64,000 nucleotides of DNA, from assembly GCA_917880885.1 (NCBI GenBank), contig OU862913.1, positions 2,170,001 to 2,234,000 of the forward strand, read 5' to 3'. The position numbers and the translations under genes are program-made. Below, in pieces: positions 36,601-48,600 of the stretch. Numbering within the stretch: position 1 is the stretch's first letter; every line of letters starts with the position of its first letter. Source of the stretch: Limnephilus marmoratus. Lineage: Eukaryota; Arthropoda; Insecta; Trichoptera; Limnephilidae. The notes under the pieces are model-generated. The model saw only the letters and a list, made by a program, of their open reading frames with translations, did no database searches and was not told where the DNA came from.

Positions 36601-39600
36601 ATTCAAACATCAACAGAAAAAATGAATATTATTCAAGTATATGCACCTACATGTGATTGTGAAAAAGAAGAATTGGAAAACTTCTATGAAAATTTAACGA
36701 AAGTTCTTTGCTTCACAAAGAAAACATGAAATAACTATAATAATGGGCGATCTTAATACTAAAATCGGTAAGGGTAAAGAAGAATATGTTGTCGGGGAAC
36801 ATGGTCTCAGTACAAGGAATGAAAGAGGAGATCGGTTTGTCCAATTCTTCTTAGAAAACGAATTAGCAGTTACTAATACATTTTTCAAATTACCGGAAAG
36901 GCGTTTGTATACATAGAAGTCGCCAGCAGACTCAGTCCAGAGAATTGTACGAAATCAAATTGACTATATTACCATTAACAAAAGATACTAGAACTCGATT
37001 AAGTCTGTAAAAACATACCCGGGTGCTGATGTACCATCAGATCATAATCTACTCCTGGCTGAATTTAGGTTGCGTTTTAAGAAAATTGTTAAAAAAGAAC
37101 GAGCTTTGAAATTAGATTAAAACAAGCTAAAAAATAATGGTCTGTGTAAAGAAACAACGTAAATATTAGAAAAGCAATTCGCCGACCTCCAGACTCAACT
37201 ATACAATAGTGAAGAAAATATCGAAAATATTGAATACATCTGCAATGTTTCTGTAATGAAGAGAGTAACAGTTTACTGTACAGGTATTTATTAGGGGAGC
37301 TGCCTAAGCGAAAGAGGACGAATCTAGCATGCATCGCCTTATATAGATTCGCGCAAGCATGCTATCTCGCTTGCACTCATACAATACATACAGACATTAC
37401 AGTTTCAAAGAAAATCATCACAGAGATTGCAAAGGAAAAATTCAAAGAAGAGACGCCGCAAAAGAAACAGAAATGGATGACAGATGAAATACTAAACCTC
37501 ATGGAAGTAAGAATAAAATACAAAAATCGAAACATGGAAGAATCCAAAAGAACCCAAACAGAAATTCGAGGTAAAATTAGGCAAGCAAAAGCTGATTGGC
37601 ATATTCAACAGTGTGCTATAATTGAAACCCACAATGATAAACATGATATTTTCCAAGTGCACAAGAAAATCAAAGAATTGACTGGAATAAATCGTAAAAC
37701 TGACATAAGGCAACTGGAGGACCGAGATGGAAAACTTCTAACCGATATTAATGAAAAAATAAAAAGATGGAAAGACTACATCTCAGAACTCTTCAATGAT
37801 AATAGAAGCGCAGAATATGATATGGGAAATATAACAACAGGCCCACCAATCACAACAAATGAGGTAGAACACGAAATTCGTCTCTCTAATACTGGGAAAG
37901 CAGCGGGCCCAGATGGAATACAGGCTGAAATCCTTAAACTTATAGGAAATAAATGGATCCTAGTATTGACGAGTCTCTTTAGCTCAATATACATATATAA
38001 TACAGGAATTATTCCACTAGATTGGCTTCGATCCACTTTTGTTACGTTCCCTAAGAAAGCAAAAGCAAGAAAATGTAGTGACTACCGCACAATTAGTTTA
38101 ATGAGCCACATATTAAAGATATTTTTGCGAATTATACATGGACGCGTGCATCGCAATGTGGAAGAAAAGATAGGTGTCACACAATTTGGCTTTCGAAATG
38201 GGTTGGGTACTCGAGATGCGTTATTTAGTATTCAAGTACTAATCCAAAGATGTAGAGATGTGAATACAAATGTACATGCATTGACATGCATTCATTGACT
38301 TCCTTAAAGCATTTGATAGAGTTAGACACGACAAAATGATTCAAATTCTGAAAACCTCCAGGATAGACGATAAAGATATAAGGATAATAGGTAATCTTTA
38401 TTGGAACCAGAAAGGAGCAGAAAGAGTAGAGCAATGTCTAACAGACGAAGTAGAAATAAAGAGAGGCGTGCGACAGGGTTGTATTCTTTCACCTATGTTC
38501 TTCAACTTATACTCCGAAGAAATATTCAATGAAGCTTTGCAAGAGGCTACTCAAGGACTTGTTATAAATGGGAAGATTCTGAACAACCTGCGTTATGCAG
38601 ATGATACAGTACTTCTAACAAGTAACATTGAGGATTTACAACTTTTGCTGAATCAAGTAGTGAAGACTTGTGAGAATTTTGGGCTAGAACTGAATATAAA
38701 TAAAACAAAATACATGCTCATAAGCAAAAATAACGCATTGGATGAATATCTTTATATTGCTGGAACAAAACTAGAGTAGGTACAGAGTATTGTATACTTG
38801 GGCTGCAATGTAAATGATAGATGGGATCCTTCAGTTGAAATCAAATGCCGCATTGAGCAAGCTCGTGCAACCTTTATCCGCATGAAAAAAATGTTCTGCA
38901 GTCACGATCTCAACCTTGGATTACGAATGCGAATGGTCAGATGCTACGTGTTTTCGATATTATTTTACGGAATGGAAGCATGGACGCTTACTGATGAACT
39001 TATGAGGCGACTTGAGGCATTCGAGATGTGGATCTACAGAAGAATACTTAAAATAAGCTGAATGGACAGGGTTACAAACGAAGATGTTATGGTTCGGATG
39101 AATAAAGAAAAGGAAGTAATTTAAACTATATAAATCCGAAAACTTCAACATCTTGGACATGTGATGAGACATCCAAAGAAGTATGAGATCCTGCATCTCA
39201 TAATGCAGGGAAAGATTGCCGGAAGACATTGCAACATGATAGCCAACGTCTGTTGAACGGACAGGGCACACGAAGAAGAAGATAAATAAAAAAAAAATCG
39301 GATGAACGGTTTAGCAATGCATTATTTTGTAACGTCAGAGCTCACTATTACAAATAGAAACCATCGCAGGCTGCACACATCAAATCCCCAATGTTTCATC
39401 GCAATCGGATGAATGGTTTAGCAATGCATAGAAATCTTGTATACTCATATATTATATATCTGCACCTAAGCAAACATATTTTGATGTTTTTATATGCATA
39501 TATAAGTTACTGTAAAAGCCCGTAAATTGGTCAATCTTAGGATTTACTAACGGACTTTTGCCATTATAAGCTACCATAGTGCGTGCGGGCTTTTACAGTA

Positions 39601-42600
39601 ACATATAATATACATATATTTCCAAGGTTAACATTTAAATTTCAATGGATATCAAATAATATCTTTGAAGCAGTGATTTTATTCAAATTCGAACTCCTAA
39701 ATCTCTAATAATTACTATTGAGTAATCTGAAAGAATGTTGCTTGTTGTATGCTAATGAGTTCTAACAGTATGGAAGATTTAGAGTCTCTCGTGTCTAGGA
39801 TGAACCGAGTATGTATGAAGTTGATGATGAATGTAAGTAAATCTTAAGTCATGGTATTTGGAAGAGAGTGTATGATAACAGAGTGCGATATAGTTGTGAA
39901 TGATGAATACTTGGAGCCGGTGGATGAGTTTGTGTATGTGGGTAGTATTTTTACGAGAAATGGGAAGGCTGATAAAGATATTGAAAGAAGGCTAAATGCA
40001 GGCAACTATATTAATGGAGGACTAAACGCCATTGGCGCTAACAAAAAACTGTCCAAAGAAGCGAAGTTTGCCGTCCATAATGGAGTTCTGGTGCCTAACC
40101 TGATGTATGGCAGCGAAGCATGGAACTGGCAGAGGAAGGATGAAAGTAGACTGAATGCTCTAGAAATGAGATCCTTCAGGCCTATGTGTAGTAAAACCAT
40201 GTACGATCATGTGAGAAATGTGGAAATCCGCGAAGAATGCAAGGCTGATGTAAGCGTAATCAGTAATATTAAGAAAAGGACGCTCAGATGGTTTGGGCAT
40301 GTAGAGCAAATGAACAAATAGAGGAGTGTAAGGATAATATATGACGCTAATGTGAATGGTAGAAGAAGTCGGGGACGCCCGAGGAAGACAGGGCACGACC
40401 AAGTGAATCAGATACTTGAGTCGGGCCATGTGAAGAGTCAGAATGTGAACGAGGCAAGGAAGTGCCAAGATCGAGTTGTTTGGCGGTCCGTCCTCTCTGC
40501 CTACCCCTGCGGATAAACGGTGTGATGGTTAGTGAGTTATGAACTAAAAAAAAGAAATGTATGAAATGCCAAGATTTTGGCTAAACATATTATGGTATTT
40601 GATCGAGTGTTATTTTTTATGAATGCCGTGAATTTAGCAAGTTTTGTGTTAAACACATCGATGTTTCGGCATCATCTATTAAATGTGCTACAGTTTCTTC
40701 TTATAAATACATTTTAAGGTAATTTGTATTACTCTTAGGGATTTAAAATGTGTATGTGTGTCAGGTTTATTCGTAAATCATTTTACCAATCAAAGTAACA
40801 ATTGTATGTATTTTTCTATGAATATTCTACAATCAAAAACACTGCAGTACAAGATACAAATTTACCATTAATTAAGTATTAGTAACTGAACCAGTTATTT
40901 TATTTCAAAGCATTCCTGTTGTTCTCACTGGTTCCACGACAGTTAACCCCCCCCCCCCCGACAGTTAATACCGGGCATACTTATATACAATATGCAGTGG
41001 AGGTTATCCACCTCTTACCCGCCCTGGTATAAGTAACTGATGGTTACTCCTTCAAGGCTCTCGCAAGATTCTAATTTTTTTTTTATTAAACGAAGCTACA
41101 TTTATTTATTTTGAACGAATCTAGACCTCCAGTGTCCTTGCATACGTTGTTAGTAAGCAGAATGTAAGCAGTGCTTAACAGGATAAACAAAATGCAAAAA
41201 AATGGATTAGTAAGACAAAAATAAATTAAACAAGGCAAAAGAAAAACTCATTTATGAGACTCCATGAGGCGGCATTGCACCTGTAAAAACCTGCAAGCAC
41301 CTGCATAAAATAGAGAACATAAGTAATACAATAAATCTCAAATCAATTGGCAAGTACCAACAAAAAATGTGAATGGCTTTCGGTCTGACCATAAACTACA
41401 CTTAGCTTCCGTGTCCCTTAGCCAACCACTCAGTGAAGCCTCAAAGAATGTTAACTGAATATTTGGGGTAAAATACCCGAAGACTAAAAGAAAATTCAGC
41501 GTTGAGTAGTCAAAGGCAGAACAAAGGACAGTCAAGGTCATCTGATCAAGCCTCAAGCCTGCACATGCCATTGGGGGAGGCGCAGATAGATTAGAGAAGG
41601 ATCTGCAAAATTATTAATGTAAGCAGGGACGAGGTCCAGCACACCCCCATATGGGGAAAGGGAAATAGAAAAATTAAAAAAATTTGAGTTCAGTTCATCC
41701 AGTAAAACATTGAAACAGTTAAAGACAAAAAAAAACAAAACAAGAATAATGGCATAAATTAACAGGTAGCATAGTAATTATTAACAAAACAAATCGCAAG
41801 GCAAATATATACATTTTTGAAAATATAGTGAATAAAATAACATAACGCAAATGTAAAATATAATATATACAATATGCAGTTGGTTCAGTGAAAATACGGT
41901 GTATCTTTGTTACACAAAATACAACTAAGTGTCCCCGAAGGGGAGTGCAGAGAGGTTGTACCGCCGAATAACAAAAGTAAGGTAAGGGTCTTGACACACA
42001 ATCCGTAGGTCACGGGATGGAATCCCGGCATGCGCAAATAAATTTTATTGGATTAATTTGTGTTATTCACAATTGATTCATTTGAAATAATGTAAAACAA
42101 ATTTGTGGCACGTTCCAGAGTGGAAGATACTTTCAGTATCGCCCTGGTGTTCACCATTCAGAAGTGAAAAATTCCTTGAAATGGCTTTAGCCGTGTTTGT
42201 TGACCGGATCTGAATAGCCAGATACTTCCCCAACTTCCTCTTTCCCATCTCCTTCCTCTTTCCACTGCCTTCAGCCTCACAGCATTCCCCAAATGGGGAT
42301 GCAATAATCTCACTGGCTCCAGACGGGAGTAGTTGGGACTCTTTGCGATTGCGATTTGCGAGGTATTCACATAAAAAGGCATATTTTACCTCAAATGCAT
42401 CAAGGATTAATGTACTTGTCTGTATACTCTATATACCAGGGTAGAAGTACAAAAAATCGAGACTCTGAATAAATTCAAAATAAATAAATTCAACCTACCC
42501 ACCCGTCAAATGAACTCTTTGCAAAAATCAGAGTCTTAGATATTCGACAGCTATTTACTAAGATAAGCATATGTTATACCTATATGCCAAAATAATCTAC

Positions 42601-45600
42601 TGGTGGCCCCACAACATCAAGCACACACACGCTTCTTAGCAAACCTTGGTTGCGTGCTCCCTAAAACTCAAACTTCTTTCGCTCAACGGCAATTCTGGTA
42701 TAATTCCTAAAATGTATAATGCTTTGAGTGTCGATATAAAGTCACATAATTCTAAATCTCTCTTTAAATCCCGTATCAATCATTGGATATTTGAAAAGGG
42801 AAGAGATTTCTTCAAACAACACATGAGAGCTTAATATTACAATAAAAAACAAATAATATTAATATCAATCAAAAAAACATTACAAATTTAATTAATCAAT
42901 TACTTTAACTTAATATTGCATTTTAAAAAAATCAAACAAAAAATTACTTTCTCTAACACTCTTTCCAATTTCTTTCATAGAACGAATATCAAAAATGACT
43001 ACAAATATGTACTCTCGTGCAGAAGATTACTTACCAAATTTTATTTCTATTTTTATTTCAAGAAGAATAATGCTCACCAATGTTTATTTCAATCTTCTTT
43101 AAATTTTCTTTATTTCTTAGATAACTTGCAATTCTTATATTTTTATCTGTTTTTAGTTTTATTTATCCCTAAATATATTATTTTTTTCTTTTCTCTTCTT
43201 ATATTTTATTATCTGTTATTATAAAATTATATTACATGTATGACTACCACAACACGGGCAATAGCCTAGTATGGTAGTCAAAAATGGCCAAAAATGTAAC
43301 ATTTAATCATTTATGAAATAATAAAAAATAAAAAAAAATAGGCTTAGTGCACAGAATAAATAAATAAAATAAAATAGAATTTAAAAAGCCTCTTTTTTCT
43401 TACAGAAAATGCTAATTTGCAAAGTTAATTAGTTTTGTTACTATCAATAATATTGATGGTTTATTATTTTTATGTTGGTAGTTACAATTTTATAAAATAA
43501 TTTAAGACACATTGATAATTATTGAAGTGAAAATATTCTGTAGGAACCCCTCTTCGGGTAAAGGCTTTCTCCAAATTGAACCTTTTCAGCTCTATCAAAT
43601 GTTCGTATGATGAAAGCGTTTTAACGTTGTATGTCAGAATGTATATAAAATATTTTGTGGGTTTTTTTCATTTTTTGGAGGGTTGTTTGGAGGGTTTTGG
43701 TCATGATCTTCCACGGTGACCAGCCGGCTTGGAAGTTGAGTTTGGTGTTCTGATAGTGGTTGTTGTATGTTGACGTTGCGAGAGGTGGCGGTAATTGCTT
43801 TATGTTAATACTTTTGAACGTAGCTATAACTCTGTGATTTTCCATTACAGATACATGAGACAATATTACTTTGTTTGAACCACTCCACCTTCCACTCCAT
43901 GATACACCGCTTAGTAAATATTCCAATGTCTAATAATAATTTCCTCTCCGAACTTTCCATTATAAAACAAATTGCTGTAAAAACGGATATGAAGCAATTT
44001 TAATTGATAACATCTTAAATAAAAAACATAGCAAATTTCAAAAAATAGATATCTATATAATTCTAATAATAATAATGATAAAATAATAATATTCAAAAAA
44101 CTGTTTCTGAAAAAATAAGAAAATACACAGATTTAGGAAATGAGATTAAAAGAATTTGGCATTTTCAGACTATAAAAATATTACCATTTGTTATTTCGGC
44201 TACTGGCATTATACCTAGGTCTTTGATTCAAAATTTAGGCATATTAGATTTCTCAAAGAATTTATATATAAAAATGCTAAAATCATTCATTTTAAATACA
44301 TGTAGGATTACAAAAGATTTTTTGAATATTTATATTGAGGGATCAGTAGGATTTATAGGTTCAATTAGGAATTCCACAGAGCCGAACCCTCTGATATGAA
44401 AATATCTGGAGTCAGTGAATTATTTTTCCATTTGGTCTCTGGTAGGTTGACATGTTGTTCTTGTATTTATAATACTTATATAGTGCAATTGCATAGCGTG
44501 GATCGACTAGGTGATCATTTGGGGAAGTGTGTGAAAGGGTTTAGTTTTTCCAGTGGGGAAAATTTAACCCGGACATTTAAATCTGGTGCGTGAATATATC
44601 TTTTAATAATTTTTCAGTTCAATGTTGCAAAAATCTCCCTTCTAATATTAAACCAGCTTTTTATACAAGAAATAAAATCGGTAATTTTTTAAGGAACGTT
44701 AAAGATAAGACCATAAATTATTGACTAATTCTGGAATATATGAACTCAAATGTAATGACTGTCCCTCATTTTATACTGGAAAAACGACTCATAATTTTAA
44801 AATCAGAATCAAAGAACATTTAAGGTGTCTTAATAATATAAATTTTTCTGAGTTCGCTAACCATATCATTGAAAATAACCATAGTTTTGAAAAAATACTG
44901 GGATAAATATTCTTCATATTAATCATAAAAGAAAAACGCTAAGATTCTTAGAAGCCTTGGAAATAAATAAAAAAACCTTACAAACAATGAATCTATTATT
45001 ACCAAACAAAAAATATTATCTTACAGCCCAATCATGGATATATTCCCCCACCCACTCTTCATTAATTCGTATCAACGGCTCCACCCCTACCACAATCCTT
45101 AGTAATAATACATTATTCACGCCCACTATTTTGTAATTGTGAAATCAGTATACGTTTGCCCTGAAGAAAGAACGGTCGTTCCGAAACCGGTCGGCTTTAA
45201 ACAAATATACAAGTGAGTTAAGTTTTAAGATTTTCATGACCAAAAGCATTTTCGTTATATGTTTTTGGGGTATTATACCGTGTTGCGCTACCTCCTTCTT
45301 TAGCCAACGTTTCGGACATTGTTGCAGTGTCCGAAACGTTGGCTAAAAAGGGAGGAAGCGCAACCGAAGACCGCAAAAACAAATAACGAAAATATACAAG
45401 TGGTTTAAACAAAGTAATATTGTTTCATTTAGCTATATACGTTAGATACGTTTTAAGATTTTCAAGGCCAAAAGTTTTTTCTTTATTTGTTTTTGGGGTG
45501 TTATGCCGTGTTGCGCTACCTCTTTCTTTAAAGAAGGAGGTAGCGCAACACACACTATTTTGTAACTGTCAAATCAGTATATATTTGCCCTGAGGATGGA

Positions 45601-48600
45601 ACGGTCGTTCCGAAACCGGTCGGCTTTAAACAAATATACAAGTTGTTTAAGCAATATAATATTGTTTCATTTAGCTATATTTTAACGTAAGAAACGTTTT
45701 AAGATTTTCACGGCCAAAAGTATTTTTGTTTTTTGTTTTTGGGGTGTTATGCCGTATTGCGCTACCTCCTTTAAAGAAAGGGGTAGGGCAACACGGCATA
45801 ACACTCCATGAATAACGAAAATATATTAACGTTGTTATTTTTCTGCAGATCTGATGAGTTGCCTTCTTTAAAGAAGGAGGTAGCGCAATACGGCATGACA
45901 CCCCATAAATAACGATAAAGCATTAACGTTGTTAATCAGGTAATTCAGCATGCCCGGTTTTAAAAATACCATCCTATAGGCTTGAAGTTCTTCTAATTTG
46001 AGTTTGTGATTTGTTTTTCTTGTTAGCCTGTGTATTTGTTTCGGCTCCCTTTGTGGTTTTGTTTCAGGTGAACTTGAAAGCATTCTTTTCTAATTTCCAG
46101 CTGTTTTATTTTTTTTCAATTATGAAAAGTTTATCGTATTTTATTTTTACAAGGTTTTCCTTTTCCTTTTCGATTCTTGCTTGTTCTTGAAGTTCTTTCC
46201 TCTTCTCTAGAATATTTTGTGGGAAATCTTCCGTTATGTAGTAACCGGCATTATTTAGTGCACTTCTACTTTTAAACAAGTTGATTTTTGTGAAGAGTAT
46301 TCAAAAAGTGACAATTATTGGCCGAGGTCTTTCTCTTTTCTTGCCTATTCTTCTAAGTTCTTGAATATCCCTGCGATCCAGTTCTTGAGGGAAATGTTCT
46401 TTGATAAAGTTCACTATGAGACTTTCTAGATTAAAATACGATGTTTCCATTTCTTTTATTTCGAAAATGACAATGCTATTTTCTCTTGCCTGTTTTTCTA
46501 TAAAATAGGGTCGTTTTTCTTAGTTTTCACATTTTTCCCTTAGATGTTCGTGTTTTTCATTGAATAGTTTAAACTTATCTTCCAATATGCAGTTTATATT
46601 TTGCGTAACTTTTTCCATCACCTTTTCTCCACTTTTTTCTATTGCGGTCACCGACCACCACTGAATCGCCTACATGCTTTTTTACGTTTGGTAATTTTTT
46701 GTTTATGAATTTTGAATTGAAAGCATTGAAACTTGCATAATAATTGGTGTTTTAAACCTCTCAGGCTAAAACACCAATTTTGGAAACAACTGATATAGGT
46801 CTCACGGAAATCGTTGTGTCTCCCTTACTATTTAGGTGAGAAATATGATCAAAACGGTATTAAAAAGAAAAAACTTTATTATTTATTTTTGGGGCGTTAT
46901 GCAATGCTGCGTTACCTTCTTCGTTAGCTAACGTTTCGGACAGCGTTACAGTGTCCATCATCAGGGCGGATGTGTAACGCTGTCCGAAACGTTTGCTAAA
47001 GAAGAAGATAGCGCAACACGGCCTAATGTACGTAAAACAATTGTTTAATTAAAAAGTGTTTTTTTTTTCGTTATCTCAAATTTTTGTTAGAAAAAGCGTA
47101 TAGTGAGCCAGTTTTAAAAAAAATTTATGTTTGCATAAAAATTTTATATTTCAGTAATTATTTTTTTTTCCATAAGAAGCAATTAATTTGTGGTTAAATA
47201 TTATATTATAAAAAAAATAAAGCAAACACTTTGTATTTAACCACGAATTTATTATTTTATATATCGACCGGTTTCGCTTCGACCAAGCTATTCTCAGGAT
47301 ATAATAGCAACTAAATTAAACTTAATTCCAGTTATTATTATATCCTGAGGAAGCTTGGTCGAAGCGAAACCGATCGATATATAAAATAATAAATTCGTGG
47401 TTAAATACAAAGTGTTTGTATTATTTTTTTTAATTATAAGTTTATTTTCAATTTGATCAAAAATTTGATATCGTATTTTACCTTTAAATGACAGTAGTTT
47501 AATTTTCGGATTCGTTTAGAAATATTCTATTTATTTGGATTTTACCTTTTGACAAAATATACCCGAGGGGTTAAGCAACTTAAAATGACATTGTTAAATT
47601 GGTAAATTTTACCTCACAATGAATCTCAAAATTGAAAAGAATACTTGTGCAGTACTATATTAATATTTAATTAAAATATTTAAAATGGCAGGTCTTATGA
47701 CTTTGACATTTCTTTTACCACTCTTTGTCCGCTACACAAAATGATTTGTAATTGGTCCCTGTCCTGCTAACCTCGCTACTGCCTGAAGTATGAAAATACT
47801 CCTCTCCCATACAATAGTCAGTCAATATACCCTGTCCCTGTCCTGCCAATCTCGTTACTGCCTGAAAAATGAAAACGCTCTTCTCCCATACAAAAGTCAG
47901 TCATTATACCCTGTCCCTATCCTGCCAACCTCGCTACTGCCTGAAGTATGAAAACACTCTTCTCCCTTCCATAGTCAGTCAATATACCCTGTCCCTGTCC
48001 TGCCAACCTTGTTACTGCCTGAAGTATGAAAACGCTCTTCTCCCATACAATAGTCAGTCAATATACCCTGTCCCTGTTCTGCCAACCTTGCTAATGCCTG
48101 GAATATGAAAACACTCTTCTCCCATACAATAGCATTTCGCTTTATTCAAAGATTATTCCTATAACATCTAAAAAATAATCTCATTTTTAACTAGTGAAAA
48201 TTTGGTATTTTTATTTATTTTTTTAAAAGAAAGACAAACATTTCCTGATTACGAATAACCCGACAATATTTTGATTATCTCCCCCTACCACCACAGTAAG
48301 TCGAAAATGTTACTTGAGTAGTGATAGAGAACTAAGCAGCCAAGGAATGGAACACGGAACGCCTGGATGAGACCCAAACGCGATGCCCACTTAACCACTG
48401 ACAAATATTGTGTACTGACCGATATGTACAACCACTGACGGATTTATTGTTCGTTTCAAAGGATAAATAACAATGCATTTTGGATACTAAATTCCAAAGT
48501 AGGTGTACCCGAATAGGTGTAATAGGTGTAAATGAATAGGTAATAGAATGTGGTGTGTTTTCAGGATTGCGTCTCCCCGGAGAACAGGTTTATAGTGTGC

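Larger units (their letters stand above)
47210..47425. repeat. Inverted repeat of a Penelope-like terminus
   Basis: The left arm (47222-47303) with AACACTTTGTATTTAACC and CCACGAATTTATTATTT is the reverse complement of the right arm (47339-47425) with AAATAATAAATTCGTGG and GGTTAAATACAAAGTG. The spacer is about 35 bp. Each arm contains a hammerhead-like motif in opposite orientation. Confidence 0.8.

Noticed and set aside
41330..41985. Intact minus-strand gene
   Set aside because: Only a weak reverse-transcriptase-like block is seen. Kept as a low-confidence relic.
44105..44360. Continuous part of the Penelope-like element
   Set aside because: Its residues fit the C-terminal region of a different retroelement, so it is more likely an insertion.
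47869..48108. 79-codon frame
   Set aside because: It is made of the 79-bp minisatellite.
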